Below are positions 1-13,200 of a stretch of 64,000 nucleotides of DNA, piece by piece (position 1 is the first letter of the stretch; each line of letters opens with the position of its first letter). The notes under the pieces were generated by a model. The model did no database searches and was not told the DNA's origin. It saw only the letters and a list, made by a program, of their open reading frames with translations. Where the stretch lies: contig OX387204.1 in assembly GCA_947561715.1 (NCBI GenBank), positions 9,057,001 through 9,121,000 on the forward strand. The letters are read 5' to 3'. Source of the DNA: Ascidia mentula. Lineage: Eukaryota; Chordata; Ascidiacea; Phlebobranchia; Ascidiidae. The position numbers were made by a program, and so were the translations under genes.

Positions 1-2546
1 CTTATTTGGATTCTTGCGCCCAGGTTTGGTTCGTCGATCATTGCTTGCTGCCAAACGAAGGAAGGAAAGGGAATTGACTGACAGAGTTCGAGTGCTAAGA
101 GCAACTGTTCACCGTCTATTATGCTACAAATTCGAAAGTGCTTAACTCAAGTGCGTCGGCTGGGGCTCTCATTATGACACGACAACAGGCATTATGTGCC
201 AGCAATCAGCGGAGTGGTCCAGTTAACTCTTTGCCGTTGAAATACACTTTTAGTTTGGCAAAAACACTCGAACATTTCACGTTGCTACATAAACACAGAC
301 TTCACAAGTACTTGCAAAATGTTACATTTCAAGATCTTTATTTTTAGGCAGTCTATCGTTTGTTGAAGCAACGTAAAGGTTAATGTTGTGTTACGATGGT
401 GGTCAATTTCGATATTAGTGAAAAGGTTAATTGCTTTAGTCTTGAAACGAAAAGGAAAAAGGTGTAGTCTTCGACAACGTTTGTCAGAAAACTTTTATCA
501 GTTACACAAAATGTTTAAAATAAAAAAAAAGATATTGCAAAATATCTAGTTGTGAAAGTTATGATTTACGCATATGGTTCATGTTGAAAGTTTTGAAGAA
601 TTATGTTTAAGAAAAACGATTTATTTTTTAAGAGCTTTAACATCAAATTCTGTAAACATACTGGATGTTAAATAAAGGCAGCTTTTTCAATGTCTTTGGG
701 AATTAGTCACGAAAGATTTTTGCCGCAAAGGCGTTTAGGTTTGCTGCGCAATTCCTATCCTGATCACGTGATTGGCTCGTCCGGGAATTGGCATGACGCC
801 AGACAATGTTGCAGTGCATTTGCAAGGACTCTTACAACTGCACATGAACGTAAGACCGTATATCTGCACAATTGTACTTTTGATGCAAAACGATGACAAA
901 ATGATGCGGAATTTCGTTAAAACCGACAACATTAACAAAATGCATTGCTTGCAGCAGGAGTACGTCACTCTCGTCGGAATCTTTCGGCGCGAAATCGGTC
1001 TGAGGAAAAAGCTTTGCTTGCTTGTAAAGAAAAATTGGACAAATTGCGGAGAATAAGAAATGATAATGCGCTGATCACGGTAAAATATTGATAAGTAGGT
1101 TACAATATTTAAAATAAGTAGTATGTTTTAAGCAGTTGACCAAACAATATAAAATTGATACATTGTTTCTAGTTCATGTAGAAATCCTGTGCCTAAATAT
1201 ATTTACGAGCCACGTTCCATCAGAGTGCATTTAGTAGTTAACAGTCTTCAACGAGCACTTAATGGGCCTGTATTCAACAATGAAGAGTGGATTTTACACA
1301 TGAGGACCAGAGTTAAAACTTTCAACATGACTCCCAGTCTTTTACTCTTCACCCTTACATGGTAGTAATTTGAACGACCTTTCGCTACCTAAAATCCTCA
1401 CTGCCATTAGTTTGAAACGTTAATTTATTTTGCAGAAATTTGACAGGGAAGTAAATAAAATTCCGGCATCATCACCAACAGTGACTCACCAGACCGCACA
1501 TCCCGACTATAGATTGCCGATCAAACCTGCAACAGCGCCACCGCTGGCGAGAACTTTTCCTGGTTATGGTACCTTGGCCTTTAAAGTGTACGAAGATGAT
1601 GCAGCTGTGCCATTGCTCGAAGAAAAACGGCTTCTAGGCAGACCTCGAAGTTTACCCGGAAGGCAATTTTCATTCCGTACGGACGATATGGGTTCGAGTG
1701 AATTTGTAACATGCAGACCTGGAAGCAAAGGACGATGCAACCTAATATCCACAGATACACAGAATCAACTGCTTCCCTGTGAGCGAAGACCCTGGCGGTT
1801 TGCAGGTTGGCGTTTTTTACGTTTCCGGCATTTTAGATGCAAGATTGCGTTATGGTTAAACATACCCTGTTTGTTAAAAACCTGCGTACCCCAGATGAAT
1901 AATTTTTTTATCAGAAAAAACGAATAATCCGAAAAATGGGCACGCGCGCAAGAGAATTCAATCGGATCCGTTGCCGGTAAACAAGACCCTACCTCGACCA
2001 TATCGCAGTGGATCTGCTCCCGCCTTGTCGCACGCTGGCAGTGAAACCTCACCGCGGTTTCAAGATTTTGCCGATTCCATTCAGAGGGCAAAAAGTCCAG
2101 CAAGTTTACGTTCAAAACTACAAAGTGAAAGTCGAACCGCACCACGACGCGGCGCAGCACACTTGAGATCGGATCGTCCTCGCACACCACCTAGCGTTGC
2201 AACAAGGGTGTCGCTGTCGCGGGGCAAAGGTTGGATGCCGTTTGAGGAAGGACCTCTAGGTGTGGTGGGAGAACACTTTGCTCCATGCAAAACCAGACCG
2301 GCGACGGCAAAACAAAATAATCGAACGATTGTAACTGAAACCGGTGCTTTGAAACCACAAAACCCGTTGGTTCGCGAAGTAACTGTCGTACCAAGTGAAG
2401 GTTACCAGGGATCACAAACCTCACAGTCTGACAACCAAAACTTCCAATCGCCGCCATCGAATATTTGCACATGTAAATCTGTTCGTTTCAGTTGTTCGGA
2501 AAACACAGTGTACGAGTACAAATCAAACGAACCGATTTCGTTGTAA
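1..2546 (+). CDS. 3' part of an unrecognised Pro/Arg/Ser-rich protein gene (partial, 5' end off window)
   Basis: I do not recognise the family. Exons read from sequence are 958-1079, 1436-1805 and 1915-2546 (stop). The junctions agree in phase: ACG|AAA is phase 0, and GCA G|AA is phase 1. An upstream exon must end in phase 1. A fragment ending at base 23 (CCCAG|GTTTGG, open frame from the window edge) satisfies this but is weak. The 958 exon encodes a charged, probably helical stretch (SEEKALLACKEKLDKLRR). The rest is low in complexity and rich in Pro, Arg, Ser and Thr, consistent with disorder, with a TPPS and several SP sites. No membrane segment or catalytic motif is visible. An AATAAA lies 91 bases after the stop. 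The model is fairly secure from 958 onward; the function is unknown. Confidence 0.6.
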
Positions 2547-2634
2547 ATCTCCAACAATTTGTGATGCAGGATTAGTATGAGATCATCTAATGATTTTGTG
2601 TAGTTTTGTTTATTTAAGTATGGCATTTGTATTG

Positions 2635-2901
2635 TTAATAAACATACGTTTGTCCGTTTTGCATTTCATTCATTTGTTTGTTCTGCATTTGCATTTTTTC
2701 ATTACCGTACATTCTTTGGAGGTTTGATTTGCTTAATGCATAACTATTAACATGAGTGCCCTCACCGCCAATAATTGGAAGCTTCGTTCCAGTTCGTACT
2801 GCGAACGTCATGGGGTTGAATGCAATAAAGTTTGACGGATGAGAGGTCGCTCGGCGGGGTGTCAAGAGTGAATCAGTGAATTGTTCGACACTCCCGCAGT
2901 C
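2635..2901 (-). CDS. possible terminal coding exon of a minus-strand gene
   Basis: On the minus strand a good acceptor (TTACTGCTTTCCAG) opens an 88-codon frame beginning DCGSVEQFTDS and ending NGQTYVY-stop. The centre (NPMTFAVRTGTKLP, then IIGGEGTHVNSY) has the composition of folded protein and the end is rich in Met, Gln and Asn. A 15-base micro-exon (2972-2986, minus) with good acceptor and donor (GTAAGG) would join in phase 0, but I could find no convincing further upstream exon before the plus-strand LRR gene. It may be a small gene, or a gene with exons inside the neighbouring locus. Family not recognised; it could still be a chance frame. Confidence 0.33.
   Translation of the reverse strand, partial: DCGSVEQFTDSLLTPRRATSHPSNFIAFNPMTFAVRTGTKLPIIGGEGTHVNSYALSKSNLQRMYGNEKMQMQNKQMNEMQNGQTYVY
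2637..2642 (+). terminator. poly(A) signal AATAAA
   Basis: A canonical hexamer lies 91 bases downstream of the stop at 2546 and fits the 3' end of the first gene. It also overlaps the last codons of the possible minus-strand exon, so the two transcripts would converge and overlap here. Confidence 0.5.
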
Positions 2902-3226
2902 CTGGAAAGCAGTAAGCGAATGTGAGATATGCAATGGTTCAAGATGCGTTGACGAGATTTATAAACCTTACAAAATGCGAGATTTCCTGAGCAGAACAGG
3001 TAATAAGAGATAATCGCTTTGAATTCTGACAGGAAAAGTTGTGTTTGACGGATATGACGGAACTTTTATTTATTTTGATGTTATTGTTAATATTTGGTGT
3101 AATTAATGAATTATTATACTTTATAACTTGTTTGCGAGTCATTAATTAACCTTGCAAAAAACAGAAAGCTTTGTTTTTGTTTACTTTTTCTGAAGAATAG
3201 ATCAAATAATTTACCAGAAACCGAAA

Positions 3227-5706
3227 ATGTTTGTTTGCTTTCTTTTTCTGTTGATGATTGGTGGAAGTTTTCGACAGTCGCTGGCAGCACCCTGCAAAAA
3301 TTGTTCTTGCTTTATTAACGCTGGTGCTGCTTTTTGTAGTGGTGCAAATTTGACGCAGATTCCAAGGCAGCTTGAAGAAAAATCTTTGAGGGTGATTGAT
3401 TTAAGTGACAATAACATCGCATCACTGGAGAATAATAACCGGTTCGGGTAAATAACTAAAATGCATTACATATGCGTTTGCAAGCAGTTGTAATTAATTT
3501 ATAAACCAAGTAAATTCACATATAAACAGAGCGTCGCGTGCTGGACTACAACAACTAACTTTAAGAAACAACTTAATCCACACATTTCCGTCCTACTTGT
3601 TGGAAGGAATGAAATCACTTAATGAATTTGATATATCTTGGAATCATGTGAATGGAAATATTACACCTCAACATTTCAACGACACCAAGAAACTGGACTA
3701 TCTCTCAATGGCACACAACGCAATATCATGTATACAGGTCAGATCAATCTAAACATCAAACAAATAGATTCGCAGCGTGTAAAGTGTTTAGGTGTCTCTA
3801 ATATCGGTGTTTTGTAGAATCGAACATTCGACTCTTTGGTGACCTTAACCGAGCTTGACCTCAGCTACAACCTACTGACACCACTTTGTCTACCACGTGA
3901 GACACTTTGTGCGCTTAAAAGTTTGATTGTGCTTCGTCTGTCCAACAATGACGTTGGACTTTTGTTTGGAGGTATAGTGAGATTTGTATGTCGTTTAATT
4001 GTCTAAATTTAAGTATAACCAACATTCAAGTTCCCATGCCTTAAATGTGTATATTTCTGATGCGGGATATTTTATGAAAGGCTCTGGCTTTTTACATCAA
4101 GTTTAGTTTATATATTTTTTTTCTTTTCGAAGAATCATGGATTTTTGGCAAGGTCAAGGTTGGATATTTTACCTGTCTGCGATGGATTACAAACATTCAA
4201 GCCTCCAACTGCAAGATTTATTCTGTTTCCAAATATGCATTTCGCCATCTTGATTATCTCACCAGTCTCGATTTGTCGGACAACTACATCCGATCGTGGA
4301 ATGCAGAAACTTTGCTCGACACGAGCTTACTGGTTTATTTGGATTTGGGAAATAATTATTTACAAAATATCCCGCCGGACTTCATCCAAGGTTTGTGTCA
4401 AAAATATTTGCCTAAAACAAATAAAGCATATTGTGACTAATGAAACGTTGTATACTTTGTGTTCCCTGTTTTCTTTATGGTCAACAAAGACTCAGTAACA
4501 AAAGACTTCGGATTACTTGCAGGAATTGTCATGTTGTTACTATAAATGTCCTGACTTTCTTTGCCTTAAGGTTGTTCGAAATTGAGTCATGTCAGCTTAC
4601 GAAACAACGAACTGAGGACTGTCGAGTATCGGTGGCTGAGTAAAATCCAACATGTAAGTTAAATTATACTGCCATATGAATAAAGTAACAATTTACCTAT
4701 TGACATGCAGGATAACCATACGTACGACATGGACAGATCCATAAAAATTGTGCAAGACTATCTACAACTAACGCCACCTACACGTCATTTCACCACAAAT
4801 ATTTACCCACTAGAGGACGCAAGAGTAGCGATGTGGCTCGATTGGAGTGGAAATCCCTGGTTGTGTGGCTGCGAAATGCTACCATTTGTAGCCTGGGCGG
4901 TTGAAAATGAATTCTGGCTTGGTGATGTAGATGGATATCTCGACGTAATATGCTATGACCCAGCTCACCATCGAGGCAACAGATTGTTAGACCTCTACGT
5001 TTCCGGCATTGTTGACGTGCTTACATTGAAATTGCTTTTGGAGCAATGCAAAACACCAAGCACAACAAGCAGCGCACATCTTGCATTGATATCTTCAACA
5101 ATATACGTCAAAACCACAAACACTCCACAACAAGAAAGTTTTGAACCTACTTGGGCAGCGCTTGACGTTGGGCCAGAATCCAAGCCTTCGAACGAAGTGT
5201 CTACAGAAACCAATAACGGATCGCGTATACGAGTGGATTCGTTGAATGTTGATCGAATAGTGGATGCAACTACAGGTCTTAACGATATTGAACAAAACTT
5301 AAGATCACTGTCCACCAGCGGCGTACACGTGTCAGTCATAGCAAATGACAAAAACGCAGACAAATCATCTACTGTGGGTTTTCAAGTGTACGCCACATAC
5401 CCCAGGGCAAGTTTAGAGGGAAAATTTAATCAATCTGCCAAAACCATTTTGAACCACGCGAATGCCAACAATAACACTTTACATCGTGTGAACAACCAGA
5501 AAGGGAGGGAGACATCTTATGTCACAGTCATAGTGCTCTGCGTTGTTGCCGACATCGTGCTGTCACTTGGACTGTTTCTGCTGATGAGAAAGTGGTGCAC
5601 TCAGAAAAATAAAACTCGGCGATGGGCTACAGTGGTACCAATTTCATCACTTCCATCTAATTTGTCAAGTACGAATGACATCGTGTTAACACCTATACAA
5701 ACATAA
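3227..5706 (+). CDS. leucine-rich-repeat single-pass membrane receptor
   Basis: Six exons (3227-3447, 3530-3737, 3818-3971, 4133-4390, 4571-4653, 4711-5706) join in phase to 639 residues. The protein starts with a hydrophobic signal peptide (MFVCFLFLLMIGG), then a Cys-rich LRR N-cap (CKNCSC). About ten LRRs follow, with typical LxxLxLSxNxL cores such as LTELDLSYNLL, LTSLDLSDNYI and LVYLDLGNNYL. The C-cap begins NPWLCGCEM and ends LLEQCK. A Ser/Thr-rich stalk of about 150 residues precedes one membrane segment near residues 578-600 and a short basic tail of about 40 residues. There is no TIR, kinase or Ig domain. The layout fits a cell-surface adhesion or recognition LRR protein, but no orthologue can be named. 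The exon 4 acceptor (TTTTCGAAG) is weaker than the rest. A poly(A) signal lies at 5910. Confidence 0.9.
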
Positions 5707-5909
5707 ACATAACCTTCTGTAAGTAAGGAAGACATTTGTGAAGGATTCAGATAAGTACTCCAACGTGTTTGTTGTTTGCCAGCACTGTGCCAATTTCACA
5801 ACAGGTTTAAATCCCGTGTGGTGAATTACAAAAACAACTTATATGCTACATATACATTTCCGCTTTGTATTTGTGCATGCAATATTTTGCTTTGTAGACG
5901 ATTATTTCA

Positions 5910-5915
5910 AATAAA
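5910..5915 (+). terminator. poly(A) signal AATAAA
   Basis: The hexamer lies 204 bases after the stop of the LRR receptor gene, within an A-rich stretch. Confidence 0.55.
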
Positions 5916-5919
5916 AGCA

Positions 5920-8900
5920 AACTAGCACTTGACCAAACATCAAAAGTATCAAAGTGTTGTTATCGGCTACTAGTTAGACATACGTAGGAACATTGTCTTT
6001 ACTGCCCAATCTGAGAGCACTGTAACTAGCTAATCATTATCTGTTGTAGCAGGGGAGTCGCATTAAACTCGTTTGCTTACAATAGACATATATATATTGT
6101 TTATATGATTGTGAAGTGTAAACACACAATAGTCGGATGGTAGAACAAGTGACCTAAGTAGCCTCGGTCAACGATTGCCGTCGACAACTGAGTCATTATA
6201 CTGTGCCCCGGGGTGACACAACCACAAGCTAACGTCAATAAACACTCAGAAAAATACAAACAGAAAACTCAGATTAATGTTTCAAAAATAAGTTCATGTT
6301 GAAATTATAGCTTTGGAGGTAAAAACGCGGGAATACCTTTTTCAAAAAGCATTTTGTAAAACAGCGGAAAATTTTGTATTGCAACATTATTGCGCAACAA
6401 AATGTCACGGTTCAGGTTCCAAGCAAACATAGCGATGGCGCAACCTGATTTACCTGTGGGGAAATTACCCGAAACTTTTCGGGGGATTTCGACTGATTAT
6501 TTGCTTGAGACGATAATTTTGTGCTTATGCTACCAATAGGTCAAGTTTTACTCAAAAAAGCAGTAAGGGGTAAACAAATCTATTCGAGCAACGAACAGCA
6601 GCTTGTAGTATAAGTATTGACCTACTTTTGTGCGGCAATGGTTTTGGGCAGGTCTTTTCGCCGGCAGTCACGTGATAGATTTTGGCGGGAAACTTCTGTC
6701 GATGGGCGACCAAAGCCTGAACATCGTATTCACTTTTTTCAACACAAAGAAACTCATCGAAGCTTTGTTTGGCGGTTCGACTTGCAAGCCGTGAATATTC
6801 ACAGTCAATATTAGCGTCAGTGGTAAAGTGTACAAGAATGTATTTTGTCTGAGTCAGTAATGATGCCCATGTGATCTCAGCTTTTATATTTTTAAATGGA
6901 TTTTGAACGGTAAAAATGCCCCTAAACAGTGAGTAAACATTTTAGATGAACAAGTTGGACAAGCTTTTGCAGGTGTACGGCAGCCATCTACTCACCGCAT
7001 CCGGCCAACGCTTTTTTAATTCTATTTAGATGCACGAGGGCGCACGTGCTGAGATCAACCGCAATCTGACCTCATGGCATTGACAAACGACCTTGCCAGC
7101 TTGGCGCTGTTTTGGGAGCAATGTCAGAGTAAGATCGATTTCATTGGATACAAATCGTAACCTAACACTTCACACTCGGTAGCGGACAGTGTAGGCCTAT
7201 ATAGCGCATAATGTCCACGTAAATCGTTGAAACCAACCTGGGTGTACTGAATTAAGACAAGTCAACGACAACAGCGCGACACAAAAACCATACAATTACA
7301 CAAATTTGGCGATTTAAAAATGGCAGACAAATGCTGTGGGAAAAACGATCAAGGCCTACATTTGAAGTTGATTAAGCCAAAATTATAAGGACGCCCAGTC
7401 ACTAGGACAAATCTAAGCAATAAGAACGGCATGGCAATCCTGGTGATGAGCAAGACATATCTTGCTTTGCTCATAAAGCGTAAATTTTTGTGATGTTTTT
7501 ACATATGAGGAATGACGCAGTGTTGTTGTTTGTGTACGTTGACGGAATGTCGACATAAGATAATTCAGATCATAGTGTGTAACATGTCATTTAAACATCC
7601 TATTACCCACGACAGTAGGCTGCTACCTTTCTACATAAGCGCCGTGTCAGGTTTCAATTAGGTTTGTAGTTTGGTTTTCATCAGCACGCGTATGTAATAA
7701 ATTTTATGGGAAAATGTCCATCAAGCAGCGATTTGTTTCTAATCAACATACAATTCAAGACCCATTTACATACATTTATCGATTCTACGACCGGTTTGTA
7801 TGATTAGCCATCTACAAGGTCACTTCTTACAAAAGAGCAGTTGATAAACTTAACCGGTTTCGAAATCGATTGTCGTTTGCCCAACCGTGCACACGAGCAG
7901 CAGCAGCTCTTTGGGCTGCCGTGAACCGTACACAAACATGGCAGGAAACGCGTGAAAAGAGGCTGGCAGCAGACTCTGTTGGCCGTACGGCACTTAAATT
8001 TAATTGCTGTTATTGTTGCAGCTTTGGCATATTGTTCAGTTCCAGGTTAACATAGCTTACAAACCTTTGCCTGGCATTAGTTTCAACTGGAAATTTATGT
8101 GTCAAATACGTGCAACGAAACATAAAAACAAAAGTTTTCGTTGTAGAGAAGGGTTTAGTTAGGCAGTGGAGAAAGCCTCAAAGTCAGTGCTTATTATGCT
8201 AGCATACATAATGCAGATGCGATTACACCAGCCGCGTGCTTAGAGCAATACAAATGGTTTGATTCAAACTATCTGGCGAACCAACCGGAAGCTGACAACA
8301 GCGGGCAATTAGTATTGCAGAAACAGACAACAGAAGTCGGTGCTTAGAGCAAGATATTGGATGTTCTATCTTGTCAGAGCAAAACGATGTCCCTATTTTT
8401 GTTTTACAACCACATATTCTCTCGTCACATCACGTTTTTGGTTTCTGTTGTATACTTCAGTTTGTGGTGCCAATCAACATACGCTGAAAGTACTGTACCT
8501 GTCACCCAAATTAAGTGCAGATATTGCGCAATGGAAGCTTTGTTAAAAAGTACTACCGTACTATAAAAACGGGACAACGTTGGGTATTTTCCGGTGATGG
8601 AAACTTGTTTGTAGCGTTCTTTGTGCCATTCTCCAAACTACAGGTAGTTTTATTACGCTGCTACATTGAATGAACCCTCGGGCCTGGTTCATGTTGTTTA
8701 CGAGTAGTCAAGTTTACTACGGCAGTCGGTAAACAATTCTCACTCATATTCATTATTACATACATAAAACGTTATTAGTTTTCTCCAACCAGTGTGAATA
8801 CTGCGGAAAGATTGAAGAAGGCTGCTAGCGTGGCGCAACAAATTGATGGGCTCCTGGTGTTCCACTGGTGTATACGTGTTCGTGGAGTTTGTTTGTCTAA

Positions 8901-10234
8901 CTTCTAACAGATCGATAGCTATTTACCAATTCTGATATTAAAAGCACATGAAGTGGAACCCGTGACTTTCTTCTCATAAAACTTAACGTAAGGAAGGTAA
9001 ACAAAGCGTAAATATTTGGATGCTTTTTGCAATCAGAAACACTTTTATTTTGAGAATTTATTAGCTAATGTAACTGTTATTGTGAATTACGCAGTCAAAC
9101 GTGATTTGTGAGAAGATTGTATCAACAGCAAAGATTTCAATTTATGCATTGCACTTTGTGAAGTGTTGGTATGGAATGTTTAGGGTGTTTAAATTCAAAT
9201 ATTTTGCGTAAGATTGGAAAAGAAACGGTAAATGTCTACTTTTGATCAGTTACTTCAAAGACGTTTTGGTGGCTTATAATTATACTAATTACAGTGCTAG
9301 AAAACTTGTTAAAGGTCAGAGGTTTGACCTTGACGCCAAGGTACGCTGACAGTTTTGAGCGTAAAGATATGCGAATACAGCTGATCTGTAATGAAAAGCG
9401 AAATTTGTCGCTAATTTTTCCGACCTGAAAAAGCCGTTGGTGGCTCATTGCGTATCCAATGATTTGTAACATTACAGTAGGCAACGGCGCGCACAGCTGT
9501 GTGGTATTCGTAGTGGGTTGCGGTTTCCTGATGCCCTTGCGTGCGCCAATGTGAAGTATGAGCTTCGTGAACCAAACGATGTACGTGACAATTGTGAGTA
9601 AATGACCCTAGGTTGTTGCCCGATTCATGTGATTAACTGTTCTTTAGGCAAAGTTTACTATGGGTCAATGCTACCTCTTAAACAGACGCACTTGTTTAAG
9701 TACACAATCATTTAGTGCATTGCAGTATTTCCGTACTGTATTGCTACAGTAAAACTGTGAATACTAAAGTTTAATGTTATCAGGAACAAATTGGTCATAA
9801 TTTTAATTTATAACGTTTTGATAAAAAAAACCTTCCTACTGATTGATTTACGCTCTGTGGAATACAAAGTTTGTGACGGGAGTATGGTGATATCCTATAC
9901 CAAGGCCATAGCACGTGGTTTTAAAACTGACTTGATTTAATATTTGAGTAGGCGGATTGCCTTTAATCACAACAGAAAGTGGTGTGACAGTTATGCGGGT
10001 GGACACTATGTCCGGCCACGACTTTCATTCCCTTCCGTGGAGTGTCGCCACATTAATTCATGTTATTCGTGACAGGAAGTTTGGGAAATCTCCTCCTCCG
10101 AATGGCGTGGTGAAAAGAAATGAGCTGCCTTAACACAGTCATGTGTTTTATGTTGCAGGCAATCACGACACGATTGCAGCTTGTTGATTAGTTCTAGCGA
10201 ATGTGTAATCGCGTGTGAATGACATTACGCCATC
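5920..10234. other. 4.3 kb without a supported gene, upstream of the first CIP/KIP gene
   Basis: No open frame here shows convincing coding character. The longest are 60-80 codons and lack family resemblance or good splice context. It contains one composite CACGTG/E2F-like site (6668-6692, listed separately). A pair of tiny frames at 6947-7076 could be joined by a 59-base GT-AG intron into a 26-residue peptide (start MNKLDKLLQ), but I do not support this as a gene. The region is a plausible regulatory domain for the downstream CKI gene. Confidence 0.5.
6668..6692 (+). promoter_or_regulatory. composite E-box (TCACGTGA) plus E2F-like site
   Basis: A palindromic TCACGTGA at 6668-6675 is followed five bases later by TTTGGCGGGAAA (6681-6692), which matches the classical E2F/DP consensus. 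A near copy of the whole arrangement occurs at 16998-17021. Factor binding is inferred from motif knowledge only. Confidence 0.45.
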
Positions 10235-13200
10235 ATGAATAAATCTTCATCTGGCACCAAAGTGAATCTTCCGTCGGCCAACTCGGCATTTAAAAGGCTT
10301 GAAATGAGAGCAGACATTGCACCAACTTCCCCGCGATGCGTCAACTTGTTCAACACTGACGGTCGTGCGGTGAAAGATATGCTTAACGAGGAAACGCAAC
10401 GTCAGCAGATGGCCTTCCAAATACGATGGACATGTCGTTGTGACGCGATGTCGAAACCTCGTTTGGACAATTCCCCGACATTCAGAGCGACACGCACGCC
10501 ACAAACATTTAACTGGAGGCCGATAGGTCAAATGAAAGAAGATGTACCCTGCCTCCTGAAAAGATTCGCCCTGGCAAAAATTAGCGTGAAAAACATTGAC
10601 ACCGATTCGTCCCATTCATCACAGCAAAAAATTAAATGCGATCGACCGAAGTCACCTATACCTTTCCGCCTGGCGCGACTTGAACATAACGCTGGGGAAC
10701 CCTCTGATTCAGCGGGAACACCGTCCCTTTTCCACCTTAATCGCAATGATGTAGCCATGACCGCATGCGAAGAGGATCTCGAAATTGTGGCGGCGTCGGC
10801 AGCAAAAGAAGGTGATATCCATGCGATGACAACGCTTACACCGTGCCTTACTCCTCCACAGTCGCCGTTAAAGAACCCTGAAATTTCTCGTTACAAACTA
10901 AGAAACAGACAGCGACAAACGAAGCTAAATGGTAAATACATGAGTGGTATATCTGGTGTGTACCGTTAACGTCATGAACAGTCCGTGACCCAAACGCATG
11001 CAAGTCTAACAATGCGGTTATTTGGTTCATAAGGAAGGTAAGTGTGTTACACCAGAAAGCTTTCACTTGGGGCTTTCACTTTCATAGATAACCCACAACA
11101 CACTGTGTACGTCAGGTTTTATTGTCACTTGTCTGCTTTCATGGGTCGACCATGAAAGACAAATTGAAACTAAGTTGCTGACTTAATATGTTCTTGTCTT
11201 ATACCAAACACCAAAGAATAAAATGTGGAGTCATGCCAATTTTTTCAATTATTTCTGGTTACCTTTGGCCATTTGTTTTCAAACAGAATGGTATCAACCC
11301 CGAAAAGCTGCAAGTCTTCCAAAAACCCGCCACAAAAGTGGTTGTAAGCGGGTTCGACCGAGATCTATTCTGACAAATGATGGAGATAATTCCCAACGGA
11401 GTCTAACAAGCGCTAAAAAGGTTTTATTTTCAAATGAACTTTAGAGGTTAGTTGAAGTGTAAAATCACAATAAATGCCGCTGTATGGAATGATGTTTATA
11501 GTAACACTAGTGCCTTGTGTCCACGTTTCATGTTTGCGTATGACACACAAATACTCTGCACATGAACCATTTTTACAATCGCTCACAGTTGCTGAAGCGA
11601 GCCAATCTTTGACCAGGTGCTGCAAGCAACTCGTAGCCACCAACCGTGAAATTAAGTCAATAGGCTCGAACGTTGTTTTATACTGTCGGACTATGTCGCG
11701 ATGGAAACGACCTGTTAGGTCACGTGTTGTTAACAGTTGGTTGAGCACGGTGGCGCGTCCCTTTTCCGCTTCTGCTCGTGACTCATTGTCGGGGCGTGTG
11801 GGGAATAAACAGGACTCAGTGTTTTGGGACTTTCAGCGGGGTTTTCTGTTGAGGATGGGGCTGGGTGTGCGACCATTTTTATTTTCTTCGCTGTAAAATA
11901 AGGGTATTTTGTGAACTTTTGTTTGAGGAATATCCTGGAAAACAGAATCTTATTTGTAAACCCACATTAAGCTCAAACGGCAATTTTAGTGATAATTATT
12001 TAAAGGGTGTATGTTTTTGTAAATTAAGTTGGGATAAAACACATTTGATTTCTGTCGCATTCACCAAAAAATTTCGAATGAATTTACTTTCTCATTGTTT
12101 GAGGTTTTTACGCGTCTTATCTTCAATTGTAGACAAGAAATATAAAGAAGGATTCATTGATCATTTTAATTGGAGCTGGACGTTTAGAAACTGCTACCTC
12201 GAATTAAAACAAAATTTAAAATTAATTCTACATAACAAAACCGATTTGTCTGAAAAACGGACCAAGATTGCGTTACAAAATTGAAACAAGTCCTTGGCGG
12301 GATGCAGAAAAATTTCTGGGTCGTCTGTTGATGCAACAAAGCGGCGTCTCTCCTACGATAAATTAGGTTTTGTTGTCTTTGGCTGGCACGCGCGCGCTGT
12401 AAGTGGAGCAGCCGAGCGTGAACTGAAACCAGGGTCGTTTGTGCCGAGCTTTAGGCTTGTAATTGGTTTGCGAGGGGAGTCGAACCTGCAGAGAAGGGGG
12501 GATTTTATTACTTAGACCTCGTTCCTTGCGTGTTCCGTCAACCGCAGGCGGCCACGAGCTTTCGTTGTTCGTTATTACAATAAACACTTTCGAGAAAGTT
12601 GGATCTTGTTTTTGTTGGGAGTCTTCATGCCTGAAAGCAAACGTTTCCAAACAAAAAACACTGCCTCCCTTCAATCTAGCGCTGTTTTCATTGTTTGCCA
12701 ACATTATATTTAATTACTAAAACTTACTAAAACCAGAAAACCGACATTCCACACAATTAGGGCTTGAATTTTTGGTTAAGATTGATTATCTTATCAACGT
12801 ACTACAACAAAATGCAACTTATTTTGATTCCAATTTATCCCAACATTTGAGATCGTGCGCTTACTTCGAACTTGATTTCTTTGTTGTGCAACGTGCCGGA
12901 TTATCTTCTACGAGATCACGTTTTGAGCGTGTATCCGTAGTTAAGTTGATTAGCCGCTATAACTCCAGCACCGGTTCTGTGAAAGCGGCAACTGTAAAAA
13001 AGCAGAGAAATTTGTTGTCTTCTGCAGTTCAAATAGAAACCTCCAGCATCCCGCCACACTGGAGACTAGCTGATACCGCGACTTACCCTTGTCGCTGACC
13101 CCGAACTTCGCGGCAAATTTAGCTTTTGGACGTAATCCGTAAACGAATGGCGGAGACCGTTACGGGTCGTCGCTAAGCGACGCGCTTTAATTCGAGCGTT

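Noticed and set aside
1..145. 47-codon frame open to the left edge ending at 145
   Set aside because: It reads through a CCCAG|GTTTGG donor-like site at base 23. The portion after it is more likely intron of the first gene.
5570..5610. CTGATGAGAAAG in the last exon of the LRR receptor as a hammerhead core
   Set aside because: No GAAA partner with a pairable stem II or stem I follows, and the sequence encodes the membrane segment of the receptor.
6947..7076. 26-residue two-exon peptide (MNKLDKLLQ joined to MHEGARAE...)
   Set aside because: Very short, the intron would be only 59 bases, and there is no family match or poly(A) support.
11474..11896. 140-codon frame in the intron of the first CIP/KIP gene
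   Set aside because: Mixed low-quality composition, no splice signals in phase and no family resemblance.
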